Source: Rallus limicola (lineage: Eukaryota > Chordata > Aves > Gruiformes > Rallidae). Taken from it: a DNA stretch of 64,000 nt. The position numbers and the translations under genes were made by a program. The stretch covers positions 2,542,001-2,606,000 of the forward strand of contig JAKCOZ010000022.1 of assembly GCA_022605955.1 (NCBI GenBank), given 5' to 3'. The notes below the pieces were generated by a model, which saw nothing but the letters and a program-made list of their open reading frames with translations, searched no databases and had not been told where the DNA came from. Below, piece after piece: positions 1 to 12,670 of this stretch; within the stretch, counting starts at the first letter, position 1; each line of letters starts with the position of its first letter.

Positions 1-1978
1 ATAAAACTACATTTGAAGAGACCACTTAGGAAATTGCATATTCGCTCTGGAGTTTTGCGTTCAAAATGAGAAGGAATAATGGCAGCACAGTCTAAGAGCA
101 CCTTGGTAAGGTGAGGAGTTGGAGACAATTTTTCATCTTCTCAAATGATTAAAACACTCAAAGGCAACACTTTGCCTGCCTCTGGTTGCTGTTGGTTGGG
201 TTGAGTTTTTGTAGCTTTGAACATGATGAAGAATGGTCAAGAAAGGGCCAAGTTCTGGAGAATTCCTCACCAAGTGCTCTTACGCTCCATGACAGAAGGT
301 GATGGAGCTAGTGGTTAGGAGTAAGGGATGCAGACAGACACATTTTGGTTTTACTCCTGGGAATAAGAGAGGACCAGAAGCCATGGTGTAACACCCTAGG
401 TAGGGCTCTGACCTTCCCCCTCAGACCACAGCTTTTTAATTGCCAGTCTCAGTCTAAACTAGTACAAACATTTATTGACTGTCCCCTTTACCTAAGGTTT
501 TGGGAAGTGGGTATCTCTGGATAAAGTTGATCTGTACATAGAAAGACCCTTGCACTACTGACTTCTGTAATGACTTATTGTCTTTTACAAAGGCTTGTTT
601 CTTTCTCTCTTCAGTTTTTAAAGAACAACCAACAAGCACCTCCTGCAAACAGCTCCTGTGAGCCACAGAGCACAGACCCAGGGCAGAGTTTATGGGCTTT
701 ATGCTTCCAACATCCTGCTTTTCTCTCTTTTACTTGTGATACTACTGCTCTGCCACCATAGAATTCCTGAGCTGGTACATGTCTGAACGATGACATCTGA
801 TGGGGTATCCAGAAGTCTTTATGTCTGACAATGATCACTGCTTCCAAAAGCCCTGTTAAATAATAGATAAAAGAGATGAGCCACGGTGTGTTTTTAGTTT
901 TGAGTGCTTGATACACTGGAGCACCAGTGCTATTTTTTTAAGGGTGTCAGAAAGAAGCAGGGAATACAAACCAGGACTGGAGGAAAGCAGCAAGAGGGAA
1001 AACAGAACACAGGAATGAGCCTGGCCAGGCAGATGGCATGGAATGGAAGTTTTGGAAAGTGTTAACTCCCGTTGTTGCTCTGCAGGACACCAGCACATAT
1101 CAAATATTCCTGCCATGAGTGCAGAATGCCAGGGATAGATACACCTGAAGGGAGTGACTGAATACCCATCCCCTCCACCTATCTCAGTGCTTCGTTTTAG
1201 CTCCCGTTTCCATTCCTTGTAAGTGCAATCACTGGACATCCTTGAAGTGTTAGGAATTACAGAGCACTGCTGAAATCAATCCATTAGTATATTAACATTT
1301 TCCCAGCCAAGGCAGTACTAAGCAGGGCCCCAGCTCTCTAGGTGAAATTTGCCTTATAACTGCCTTGTAGCAATTGTAATACAGCTATTTGATGACTTGT
1401 AATCTTTTTATAACAACCCCTCCCCAGCTTTTTCTCCACAATCAGGGTTTTAATCAAACATTAATTTTCTTGATAGCTCAGGTGGGGGGGCTGAATGCAG
1501 AACATTTCATTTTGTTTTTCATAACTTTGATTTTACATTTACTTTTCCCATTTTAATCATAATAATCAGAACCTGGCAGAATTTTAAAAATCAAACATAA
1601 TGAAAATCAATTACTAAAATCCATGTTTGATTACAAACTTGAAAAATTTTCATTGCTATTTTATGGATTTTTTAAATAGAGTGAATCTTTTTTTTAAGTA
1701 TGAAAATTGAAATATAAGTTAACAAAGATATCCTTTCGCTGACTCAAAATGTTTATATATTTTAAGAGATATAGATGGTAGAAAAAATTAATTTCTTTCA
1801 GAAAGATTAGAAAAGCACAGCTGTATTTTGTGAGTCCTTCAAACATCTTAGCATTTCCTTCTTTGGTTTGCTTCTTCTTTCCTACCAATATATTCTCCTT
1901 TGGTTTTGAGAACAGTAACAAAAATAGAATTAGTCTTTAAGAACATCCAGCTATTTTTAATGGGTTGGGTCTTTTTGG
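1..1978. other. Non-coding AT-rich DNA, no gene seen
   Basis: No repeat family, RNA gene or coding exon is recognisable here. The longest open frame lies on the minus strand at 856-1239 (127 codons). It matches no family I know and has no supporting domain, so I treat it as chance. The part from about 1500 to 1980 is especially AT-rich, with long A and T runs. Confidence 0.6.
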
Positions 1979-2002
1979 TTTTTTTTTTTTGTTTTTTTTT
2001 TT
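1979..2002. repeat. Interrupted poly(T) tract
   Basis: Twelve T, one G, then eleven T. It is a simple homopolymer tract, or the poly(A) of an old minus-strand insertion. No recognisable retrocopy lies next to it. Confidence 0.8.
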
Positions 2003-2383
2003 AAATATTTACCAACTCTATTCCTCTCTTTCTGCCATCTGATGTATCAGGATTGCTCTGTCTGATGGCAGACATTCTTTTCTCCAGTACACTACTGGGT
2101 TGGATTACCAGCAAAAACAAATCTTCATGATAGCCAGAAAAGATTCAGAATAGTAAATTTCATCCGTCTTTGAAACAAAATATATGCAAAATGCTGCAAT
2201 GGGCAGGGGAACAGACTCATTTCTTGTTCAGATAAGAGATTTCAAGTTTTGCTTTTAGAAAACATTGCATGAAGTAAGTAGGTCAGAGCTATGCTAAACC
2301 CAGACTTTGTTTATCTGATGTGTGTGCTGCACAAAAGTTCTGCTCCATAGTTTAGATTTGACCTGAATTAAATGTGAAGCTCC

Positions 2384-2399
2384 AAAAAAAAAAAAAAAA
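2384..2399 (+). repeat. A16 tract preceded by ATTAAA
   Basis: A run of 16 A with a few bases of ordinary sequence between it and an ATTAAA hexamer (about 2368-2373). The spacing of roughly ten bases is short but compatible with a genomic poly(A) tail left by retroposition of an mRNA. The 300-400 bases upstream do not resemble a transcript I know and I found no clear target-site duplication, so a plain microsatellite is the alternative. Confidence 0.6.
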
Positions 2400-2429
2400 G
2401 ATAAAACAATAATAAGAGGTCTGGCTTAC

Positions 2430-2553
2430 CAGGAACCCAAAGCTTCCACGCTGAATACATGGTCGTCATCTCACTGTTCAGTTCACCACAGCTCGTGGTA
2501 TTCACACCCACAGGTGCTGCAGCCACCAGAGTCCTTCCTCCAGATCCAGAAAC
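2430..2553 (-). other. Candidate internal exon (124 nt), unrecognised
   Basis: Read on the minus strand, a pyrimidine-rich stretch ending in CTGCTGCAG at 2554 forms a good 3' splice site, and CCTG followed by GTAAGCC at 2430/2429 forms a good 5' splice site. The 124 bases between are GC-richer than their surroundings. One of three frames (phase 0 entry) is open throughout and gives 41 residues containing SGSGGRTLVAAAPVGVNTT and MYSAWKLWVP; the other two frames hit TGA. Chance alone would give one open frame in this length fairly often, so the coding claim is weak. The length is not a multiple of three. It could equally be an exon of a long non-coding RNA, or a chance pair of splice-like sites. 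I recognise no protein family. Confidence 0.25.
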
Positions 2554-2559
2554 CTGCAG

Positions 2560-3524
2560 CAGGAAATGGCAGGCTGGGACAGACTTGTCATGTTTGTGAG
2601 CAGGAACAGTACTTTCCCCTCTCTGGAGCTTCTACACCATAAAATTTAAATCCAAAAGCATACTGCCTCAGTATTAGTTTTATTTCTGTAAGACATGAAT
2701 TTTTATCCCGGGCAACGCATGAGGAATGTTCATGCAAGGATCTTGGCGCAGGGGCTCAGCAGCCTGGCAGCAGCCAAACACCAGCTAAGCCTTCAGGCGT
2801 GGCAATGGCTTTGCCTTTTGCCCCTATTGGAAGCACATATATAAAAAGGAACTGTGTGGATACACACCATCCCATTTGGAGAGCTGGAAGACACTTAGGT
2901 CAGCAAACGCGGTCATGACCTGAGGGTGGCTAGTGTGCAAGGACTGTCCAGCCCCAGGGAGGTCACCCACCCCCTCTTCTGGTAAGGGGCCCCCAATTTT
3001 GATCACTATAGTGAACCACTGTCAGTGCAGTTACCCAGAGCCTGCTCTCCTGCTGAAGAAATGACACGTAGGCTTGTGCTTGCACGTGCTTGGTGATGAA
3101 TTACAGCCTTTTCTTTGGACCAAGATACAAATAGAGACTCGCATGAGGAACACAGCTCTTAGAGAAAATTCTTGAGGTAGATTCACACCAAAGGTGAACA
3201 GTAAATTACATTTGAAAGTCTCCTAGTGTGGATCATTTCTGAATGTGTTCTTGTACTTACAATGCCTGGAGAAGCTGCCAATTCTTTCCTTTCTGCAGAT
3301 TGGTAAGAGGCAACCAGCCCTGAGGTATCAGCCAATTAAAAAAACCCCAAAAGAACAAATCCTTTTCTTGGGAGAGTGATTTGGAGATCTTTAACAACAA
3401 GTGCAAAATGTTTTGCTATACAGTGGAAGTGGTATGGAAAAAATGTAGTAAATAGTGATCAGATTAATAATACCTCATGGGTTTAGTAGCTGCAGTAAAA
3501 CGTTTCTGCACCTTGTAGATGGCT
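2560..3524. other. Non-coding DNA, no gene seen
   Basis: A moderately GC-rich patch at about 2700-3060 is followed by ordinary AT-rich sequence. Only short open frames occur. A GTAAGTAC-like minus-strand donor near 3260 has a poor exon-side context and no acceptor partner. Confidence 0.5.
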
Positions 3525-3570
3525 CATTTCTATGAATCTTCTCCTTACATTTCTATGAATTTTCTCCTTA
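3525..3570. repeat. 23-bp tandem duplication
   Basis: Two adjacent 23-base units (3525-3547 and 3548-3570), each beginning CATTTCTATGAAT and ending TCTCCTTA, differ at a single position (C to T). This looks like a recent replication-slippage duplication. The TTCTATGAAT core recalls a CR1 tail, but no CR1 body lies upstream. Confidence 0.9.
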
Positions 3571-5540
3571 CAAAGTGGTTCCTTTCCAGCATCTCTCATT
3601 AACCTACTGCTCTAGGTGTCAGACTGTTAAAGACTTCACAATTAAAATTACAGACCTTTTGTAATTAATACCTTTGTGCAAGAGGATAAATGGAGTGCTT
3701 TTCAGTCAGACTGGACCTTCCACTCCACCAATTTTTTTAGTTCCTCTGCATTTTAAGGATATTTAAGAGAGGAGTAAATCGAGGACAGGGTGCATGCACG
3801 CACTGACCACTTGCATTAACCTATCTCTGCTCTGCAAAAGGAATAGGAGTGAGAGCAGCTTTGCCTGCTTGCCAGAGGCTCCTTATGTGCCACCTTTACT
3901 TGTCTGCTCAGCCACACTGCCCAAGAACCTTTTGCAATGGCCTTCAATGAAAAGCAAAGAAATCTACTTTTTGGCAAGGAGGATTTGCTTCTCCAGTGCA
4001 CCAGCCTTGAAGATCCAAGCACAGGCACTGTGGACACAAATCTGCTTTATGTAAGAAGAAAACTGCAGTAGTGGCATTTTCAGTTTTAATGCATCATCTC
4101 CAGAATGAGGAAATAAGTCAAGTTGCTAATGTCCTTTTAAATATGTGCTTATGTGTTATATAATATATAAGCATTAAAAAGTACTACTGTTTTTTTTCCT
4201 CCATTCTGGGAGGATGAAGACAGTTTTCTTGCAATTCAGACAAGTTTATAGTTGGTCTTCTAACAGTCAAAGTAGGAAACTGAAGGTGAGAGAAGGGGGA
4301 AAAAGGGTTCTTCAGATTCTGTGATAAAACATTTCTGAATTATCAGTTGCCATTGTTTTTTTTGGGGATTGATTTGTTGCTTTATTGATTTATAATTAGC
4401 AGAAGGTCTGACAATTAATCCTCCGAGCCCTAATCTACCAATCTCCCCAAAGGAGATTGATCAAATACCTGGGAACTGAAATCCAGCATTCTTCCAAGCA
4501 CCCTCAGACAGGAGAGACTTTGGCTTGGTAGTACAGGTTTTCCACCTACCTTTTCCCACGAGCTCTCACCAAGCTTCCTCTTCCCTCTCTTTGGACTGCA
4601 GGGGCTCATTAGCTCATGACCTTTTCTTTCCATCCACAGATGCTCCTCTATGACTGAGGAGTTAACCTTTTCTCTGCCTCGTTGTCTAGGTGACAGTGAT
4701 TATCATAAGTTAAGTTAAACACCAGTGTAATTTGTTCACAGGTTGGTCTAAACTTGAAGTTTATCATTATCTTTGCCAGCCCTGCAGAAGTACTTCTATA
4801 TTTGATAACATGTCCATTTTTTCCAAGCTCTACTAGCTGATTGTGTAAAAGGTATTACCTGTCTCTTCAAATCTGGCCTTATTGTTTCCTTTTCTCTGAC
4901 AATTCAGACTATATCCAGTGGCCAGAGTCTCACCTTTTGCTCACTGCTTCCTCTTTCTTGCCTTAAGGTGGCTTCGCACTCGTTGACTTTGTTAGTCTTG
5001 CTGAACTGCTTTCCTGAGGGCTTTAGAACTTTCTCCATTGATTAATAAAAGCTGGAATGAAAGTGGACCTTTTGAAAATGGCTTTTGAAGCCCACAAGTA
5101 GAATCAAACTTTCTTATGTGTATGACATTGAGCAGATCATGATAGTAGCATTCAAGCTTGCTCTGTTGGTGTATCATAATTTCTTCTTTTCATTTAGTAG
5201 TGGCTATTCAGAAATCAAGCTGGGTAGTTTGTTGAGATAGTACATGCATTTGATTCTTCACTGAACAAGTACCATTTTAATTAGGTTGAATCCCTAAGGA
5301 ATTACCTCCACAAATTCCTTAATTAAATAATTATGAGTATCTCCTTCCAGCAACAGGAACTGGGAAGGGGTTGTAAAACTGATGAATTGCCAAATCTGAA
5401 GGACTCAACCAATCACTCCCCCTACTCCCTGAAAAAACACTATTTTTTTTCCCTGAAAAAAGAGAACACACCAGGAAACAGAATTTTTACATAAGTTAAC
5501 AGCCAATCAACCACTACTACAAATGACCAACAGGAAAATG
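3571..5540. other. Non-coding DNA, no gene seen
   Basis: AT-rich sequence with only short open frames and no recognised repeat. Near 5425-5461 the segment CCCTGAAAAAA occurs twice about 25 bases apart. Confidence 0.5.
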
Positions 5541-5544
5541 TAAT

Positions 5545-5650
5545 GTCTTACTGGAAATCCTACCACAATGAAACATAAGGGTGCTAGGATGAAACAGATA
5601 GGACCATATGATCCTACAGTTCTTTCTAGCTATAAATACAATTCATTTTC
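5545..5650 (+). mobile_element. Possible degenerate CR1 LINE 3' end
   Basis: The segment with GGACCATATGATCCTACAG and then TTCTTTCTAGCTATAAATAC follows the word order of the conserved CR1 3' untranslated end: a 'gaccatatgatcct' block, then 'ccttccagc', then a tail. No body can be traced upstream and the tail repeats are lost, so this is a tentative call on a very old, diverged copy. Confidence 0.35.
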
Positions 5651-7029
5651 TTATATAAGATTTATCTAAGGCATCCTCCTAGAAAAATATGTCACTGTCA
5701 AATTAGCCTGGTTCAGCACTAGAATTTAATATTCTCGTCCTCAGGATAAGTGTGATTCTCAACATGTGGGAGTACTCCTGAAATTCCTAAATCAGTTCCT
5801 GAGTGACAAAATTGGTGATCATTTATATATAGCATTTTTCATCAGGAAATACCAAATGGTACTCATGAAGGAAATGTGCATGCTTAACTCCATCTTAAAG
5901 ATGGGGAGAAAAGAGGTGCAGGGCAGCATAGTAACTTTTTAATGACTACCCCTCACCAGAGCTACTGACAGAACTCCCTGTCCACTGCTAATTTTGGTCT
6001 CAGAAGATCATTTTTTAAGTTCACAAAAAATATGAAGTCATTGCCCAGTGATGGCAAAATACACCAGAGAATCACGGTGAAATGAAGATGTGTGAAGATG
6101 ATCAGCAAGCAAGAGCTAAGGAAAGGTAAGTACAGGGTTTCACATAATATTTTTGCCAAGAAAGAAAATCAGCTGCCTACTCCCCCAGTCCTTAAATCTG
6201 ATACTACTTGTTCCCAATTCAAACTTTTTCCAGGATATTTGATTCAACCACAGTTGGCACATTGCTGCATTGCCTGAAGCACATCCACTTTCCAGTTCCC
6301 ATTCTGCAGATTCCTTCATTCCAAATTACATTCACAATGGACATTCCAGTTTATCCTTTTTCCTGCATGATTATTTTAATCCAAGATGAACAGCTGGTAC
6401 CTTGCATACTTCTCAGTTGAGATGCTCTCTGTTGTAGACATTCCCAGATCTGCTCATGTGCCATCACTGGAGTCAATGTCTATATATCCAAGCAGTCCCA
6501 ATTTGGGAGCCCCAAGTATATAATCTATTCCTCTTCTGGGATGTGAGACAGTGGGAACAATTTGTGGATCTCCAGGATCTGTGAGGGTAAGGATGTCTAC
6601 AGAAGGACATCCTGCCCTGCCACTTTGCTTTCTCTCTGGAGCCAACTAGGCCTCCAAGGGTTTCTCTGGCTCATGCTGTAAATCTGGCTGTGGAAGAAAA
6701 CAGATTTCTGTTGGCTTTGCACCCAATATTATCACAAAACCTAAAGCAGGATAGTCAGCTTAAATTAAAATCTAGAACTTTTCCTTCTGTAGAAGCCAGC
6801 AGCTCTCTGCATCTGTTTGCTCCTACCCTGCTTCATGCTGCTGTAACTGAGATCATTTCACCAGCATGAGTGAGAAGAGTTTCAAAAGTAAGGAAGAATA
6901 GACTAAAATAAAGCAGGGACTCCAGCTGGGAAGCTGTGCACTTGAAGGACTGGGAAAGAGATACATGTAACAAAACAGCTATTTGCCCACAAGAAATATG
7001 CTTTAAAATGTGAAGTAGCACTTGCCATT
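5651..7029. other. Non-coding DNA, no gene seen
   Basis: Ordinary AT-rich sequence. A strong 5' splice-like site (GGAAAG before GTAAGTAC at 6126) and an acceptor-like site ending at 6003 bracket 122 bases. All three frames of that interval contain stops, so at most it would be a non-coding exon. Confidence 0.45.
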
Positions 7030-7200
7030 GCAGGACACCCGCATCAGATGCATTTCAGGCAACTAATGATTAAAAACTTGCTTACTGTGTCACTTTTCAT
7101 TAAAGAGTGCTCACCTATTGAGCATTTAATTAATAAGCAATAAATTATCAATTTAAACAGCAATTACTTTCTTGAATCCAGTGTGTTAGAAGCAGTTATT
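7030..7200. promoter_or_regulatory. Possible conserved non-coding regulatory block
   Basis: A dense cluster of TAAT/ATTA homeodomain-type cores, including ATTTAATTAATAAG and TAATGATTAAAA, sits in sequence without simple-repeat structure, bordered on the right by GC-rich DNA. Such clusters are typical of vertebrate developmental enhancers, but AT-rich DNA produces these cores by chance. This is inference from composition only. Confidence 0.2.
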
Positions 7201-7960
7201 TGGGGACTCACCGCTGCACGCTGACCCATGCGCCCAAATGTGCCTGTGCCAGGCAGGGTGAAGGGTGCTTACTGTCCCTGCCATGGCTCACTGCAGTGTG
7301 CCAGCCTCTGGCTGAGGTGGGGAAGCTGAGGGACGCTGTGTCACAGAGCGCTGCCGAGCTGGGGTTTCACTTGTTCCTGTCATCCCCTTCTGCAGTGTTC
7401 TGCAAAAAAAAAGTGTCAAGTGTTATTTATGAATATATGAGGAGAAGCTGAGGCTGTAATTACCTTTATCTACACCAAGCTGAAATATTACAGGCTCTCA
7501 AGCAGGTTGGACTTTTTAGTTCTCTGTCCAGAAGATGCAGAGGAAGAAGCACTTTGAAGCACAGGAGAAAACCAGGTACATATGAAGGAATAAGTTATGT
7601 CAGCAGAGGCAGGCAGATGGTGTTACAGGCCAGGGAGGTGGAGGGCAGATGACACCGGCAGCCCAGACAAGGAAGGAGTATCTGAAAACAGTCTGTTTGA
7701 ATGCAAGCAAGACGCAGGTAGGTTGCATTCCTGGTACAGCCACTAGTTTTGTGGCTGCAGCAGATGCTCTCCCAACATCTAGGCAGGAAATATGGCATGA
7801 GAGGGGTTTCTTCATCTGTTTAGCAAAACATGGGTGTGCTAAGGGCATAAGGAAGTTTAATGGCTCTGTGGCAGCACTGCAGGATGAACAGGGCCCATCA
7901 TGGCTGTTTGCAGGCAACTCCAAGAGACTCCTAACATCTCCATGGAGATGACCATCATCT
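7201..7960. other. GC-richer patches, no gene recognised
   Basis: Two stretches (about 7205-7400 and 7600-7960) are clearly GC-richer than the flanks and therefore carry longer stop-free runs on both strands: 7200-7451 plus, 7649-7951 plus and 7600-7923 minus. Overlapping frames open on both strands indicate a composition effect and not coding. No domain is recognisable and no CpG cluster strong enough for a promoter call is seen. Confidence 0.4.
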
Positions 7961-10900
7961 TGAGAGGCAGAAAGCTTCAGGTGAGGACTCCTGAAGTTTC
8001 ATTCCTAGAGCACGGATTCCTAGTATCAACCAGAAATCCTCAACAGCTTCTGTAAGGAACAGTTTAATGCACAACAGAGAAGTTAAGTCCCCTTAGCTCA
8101 GAGGGTCTCACAGACATCCTCTTTTTTTTATCTCTTACCCGAATTTACAAAGCTGGTCATGATGCTCAGAAGACAAAATCAGAATATTTAAACCAGCATA
8201 ACATCCACTAGTGCTGGTGAAGTTCAACAGGTTTATACCTCTGTAATAAGTCCCCATCTCCATCCTCCATGCTTCAAAAGCTAAGCTCAGCTCAGTATAT
8301 ACAAAAGTCCCTTGTGTCTCTCTTAACTTGACATGCACCCAGCCGGTTCTGAGCTATCAGTTCCCAATAGCTGGTGACACACAGGGCTCTAGGCTCTCTT
8401 CTGCCTGCAGGGAACAGGGGTGAAAAAGCAGCTGGTACTAGCTATGGCCAGAACATCATTTTACCTGAAAATGGGAAGACCCTTTCATACTGGTTGTTTA
8501 CTTGATGAAGTTGTAAAATATGATCAGACTAAAACATCCCCTTGGAACAAATGCAAAGCACAAAAGAGTACAATTGCCAAGTGTCATATAAACAAGGAGC
8601 AAACAGATTCACATGTAAGCAGTTTGGTAAAGAAGAGGATTTGGAGATCTATAAAAATAAACAGGCCCAGAAGAAGTTGTAGACATAATTAAATCAGTGA
8701 AATGAAATATCAAATCCTGGCAGCCCACAAACACTTTGATGATGATAACGATAATAAGAACTCAGCAGACAAAAAGCAAGAGAGAAAATTGGTCCATTAA
8801 AGATAATGGTGAGCAAAATGAGGACCATGCAGTGGAGAGAAGGGCATGTTTAAATTTGCAAATTATTTTTTTTGTGAAAAGGAGAGATCTTTTAAGGGAG
8901 TCATTTCTTCTGCATCAGTGAAGGGTAAAGTGCCAGCCTTGGAAAATTCAACATCTCTAGACAATAAGTCAGACTCTCAGCCAGGTTCTGAATTTGGCAC
9001 AGCCCCCTCACTCATTTTCAGAGAGGTACAAGAATTTTAAACAAATGGGGAGCTGGATCTGTATATAAAAATCCAGAACACAGACCCTGTACTACAATAC
9101 CCATTTATCCATCAAACAAGGAGTTCATGGGCATTTTCACAGCTGGGAATAAATATGGATTGAAGTATAATTTTATTCCCATTATAAATATACTGAGAAT
9201 AATTATAAAGGTATATAACATAAACTCAGGATGTCAACAATGTATACTTCCTAGCGGGGCCAATTAAAAAATCTGCAAGTCTAAATATATCAACATTGAA
9301 TGAAATTTATCCCAGTGAAGTGTATAACTAAAGGGAAATATTTATATGCGGAAGTACAAACCTTTGTAAATCAGTATTTGATTGAAGACTGATGATGGAG
9401 TCAGGCTATCTTGCTTGGCTCACACACACCCCCTTGATATACCCTGGCTAACATCTTCTGATATTTATAATATTCTTTTTTTCCATTCACAGGCTTTTAC
9501 CAGCTGCGCGACATTCTGCTCTGGGAAGCAGCTTCAGCATCCTCCATGAGAGACCACAAGCCTGGCAGGGTAGGAGGGTTTTTCCTCAAGGGGTGCTCCT
9601 TCTTCCTATAGCTTTATGCATGCATACACCACTCTTAAATCAAGCGCCGTGATAATAAAGAGCACAAAGACACGATGCATGAACATCTCTCTAAGTTGAC
9701 AAGGAATATACATCATTTAACCTGATACTTTGTGTTATTCAGCTCATCTACCATTTGGGATTCGTTTGGTGTTTCTGATAACACAGAAAGTAAATACAGA
9801 AGAGGTTCTAGTTTCCCTGCTAGCATCCTCAGAACACCATGAGCTATCATCACCAGCACGCTGGGGCAAGCACTGTTGTTAAGGGGTCAGAATGGAGATG
9901 AACAACTCAGATTTTCCTTTCTACTGCAGCTGACAATGGCAAAGGCAAGCTCTGGCTTGTGCATCTCTGTTCCTGTCTGTTCCTCCTGTAACTTTATCCT
10001 CCTACTCACAGCTATTGGAATGTAAATCATGGCATCAGGTCTGACATCTGCAACAGAAATGTCAGCCAGCACAAGCTGCTGTTGCTCCTCTGGCCCCAGT
10101 GGAGACACAGTGATTGACACTCATTTAGGATATGGGGTTAATCTGAGAGAAGCATCCTCCACTGTGCTAATTGCCTGTGCAGAGCCTCATACAAGGGAGC
10201 ACGGAGCTTTCATCTTCAGTTAGGAAGGTACCAACATTAAAAACATGAGTAATATAAATGTATATGATATGTTATCGTGGAATACTTGAAATCAGTAAAA
10301 AGATGAAGCAACATCTGCTTCATCGAAGAATGAAGGAGCTCTGGGCAAAGCAGCTGTTTAATTATCTAGCACTATGTCATGTAACGATTTATACACCATG
10401 CTCATAAATCCCAAATCAGCTCACTGAGACGAGTTGCATTTATGAACTAAGAAACAGAACTTGCACAGCCATGTTCTGAATTGTCAGCTTTAACATTTAA
10501 AAATAAATGAATAAATCAATCTAAATAAAATGTATTTCCTTCCTACCTTCCAAGTAGATACTTATCCTGAACACTACAACATGTAGCATCGTTATTCAAG
10601 CTAGTCAAAGTAAAGCAACAATATCTTTGGGATGCAAACTTGCAGTGAATGTATTTATCACAACTTAATGAAGGCTATAGCATTAAACTACCCTTTTCAA
10701 AGTTCACAACAGTAATTGCAGTAGCTCTGTGTACAACCTTCTGAACTGATGAAAAGACTTGATTAAACCTGACTCCAGAACATGCTCATAGGTTTTTAAG
10801 TCTTTTGTACAAGGAAGAAAGTATCATCCTTAGGCAACCTGAAGAATTTCCATGAGTATTAAGAATCATTATTTTTTAAAAATTATTTTCTTAAATTTCT

Positions 10901-12670
10901 GTGACAGTAAATGGGAAAATAGGTCCATACAGCAGTCTTTATGTGGTTGACATAATTACAAATGAGCATTTCTCCTGTTCCCAAATATTGCACATGGTGA
11001 GTTACAAAAGGTTGGAAATTTACCTGATTAAATAATTTTGTTGAAAATCGTAGTCAGTGAGCCTAAAATGTTTCATGTAGAAGATTTCTAGATAAATGTA
11101 CTGTTGTGGGATCCAAAGTAGCCAAAAGTGGGTTTCACATCTCTATGGCAGACCAGCAGAGAGGACCATCCTGGCAATGCAGCCACACAGACAGTCCAGG
11201 TCTGATGCCAGGGAGTATTCCTTGCCACTGTTTAGTTTATTAGTAGAAAATCAGCCTTTGAGTCCAAGGATAATATCACACAGGACTTTGATTTCCTAGG
11301 TTATTCATAATCACTTAGAGGCTGCCATTCATCCTGTGTTTGACCCAAGGTAGTTGAGAATTGATCTGGGGCACAAACCATGGAGTAATTTGAAATGCAA
11401 CTGCTTTTTGCTTCCGTGAAAACACATGAGCTCACTGAAATGAAGTCTTAACTGTGAGGCTGCAAAGCAGTGACCCACCAAAAAGCCTAATGCATTTCAG
11501 TCTCTCTCCTCAAAGACTTCTCAGCCTGCTGGAACCACGTCAGGTGCAGAACCAGGACTACGAAGTTAATGCTGGCTGTACAGCCAAGTGCCTCAGCGTA
11601 ATCTTTACCATATTACCTTTAAAAATAACCTGCCTGGTTTTGTCCAGTCATGCAGAATTTAGTAGTTTTGACAAATCTGTGGACTGTTTTTTTTCCTTCA
11701 GGGTGCTGTCTCTATTTCCCAAATTGTTTCCCTCCCCTAGACTTTACAGTCTTCTCATTTCACTGCCTCTGTACTCTCTTTCCTTCCCTGTCTCCCCTCT
11801 GCAATTATTCTTAGTCCACTTACTGCTATTTGTATCCCCCTTATCTAAATCCATGTGAAAATAGCATGGAACTAATATGTTTACCTGAAAATATTCACCA
11901 CAAATATGCCAAAAGGATCATATTCCCTGTTCTGTCTGTTCCCTTGAGAAAATGTACTCATTAATTTGATTTCCAGCTTTCATTTTTTTAAAGGGAACAA
12001 ATGACAATTATTGTTTACTTTGAAGTGTGATCTTTAGCATGAATAATTCCCCAAAAGAAACATCTGCTGTACAGATGAGTTGTGACAGCAGACAATATGC
12101 TTCCATATTCTGCTCTCATACTTGACTGGCAAGAGCTGGGACTGACTGTACAGCATTGCAGTACGGCCACAAGAGGCCAAGATCACTTCTCAAGAGTTTC
12201 TTGGCTTTTGGGGGTATTTTGCAGTGTTTTCTGGTGTTTTGAAGTGTGGTTGGTGCTGACACTGTAATCTTTGTGCCTGAACAGTGCCTGAAGGAGTGCA
12301 CATGCAAGGCCAGCTACCAAACATTCCTTGGCCTTTTGGTAGGTGTCTTGCCTCAAAATGACTGACTTGCATGTCCAGGCAGCCTAGACATCAATGTTTT
12401 CATGCATTTTGTCTTTAGCTACATCACACATACCCTATTCAGCACATGAAATAGGTTTCTGTCCGCGCCCAGCAAAGCCCAGCAGCTGGTCAATCCAGCT
12501 TGTTAAAGCTACAGCAGAATGGATGTTTAGAACAGCTGAACCTGTGCCCAAACTTACCAAATTTAATTCCAAACTTCTTCAAAGTTTCAAGCCTTTTAGC
12601 ATCCTTGGCTGGCAGTTTCTGAGCTGGTTAGTAGATTCAGGATCTGTTTACATGTCCTTATTGTACACAT
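7961..12670. other. Long non-coding stretch, no gene seen
   Basis: Nothing recognisable over 4.7 kb. The longest open frame (11454-11858, plus, 134 codons) ends in a pyrimidine-rich run, giving a low-complexity Leu/Ser/Phe/Pro-rich translation. I read it as a composition artefact. No repeats from known families were recognised. Confidence 0.5.

Noticed and set aside
2031..2072. Hairpin TCTGCCATC...GATGGCAGA as a microRNA precursor
   Set aside because: Only nine paired bases with a 24-base loop; too short for a microRNA precursor stem.
3250..3330. GTAAGTAC-like donor on the minus strand
   Set aside because: T at the last exon position and no acceptor with an open frame nearby.
6004..6125. 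Plus-strand exon candidate with a strong GTAAGTAC donor
   Set aside because: All three frames contain stops and the acceptor is ordinary; only a non-coding exon would be possible.
11454..11858. 134-codon open frame on the plus strand
   Set aside because: The C-terminal half is a Leu/Ser/Phe/Pro-rich translation of a pyrimidine-rich tract; a composition artefact.
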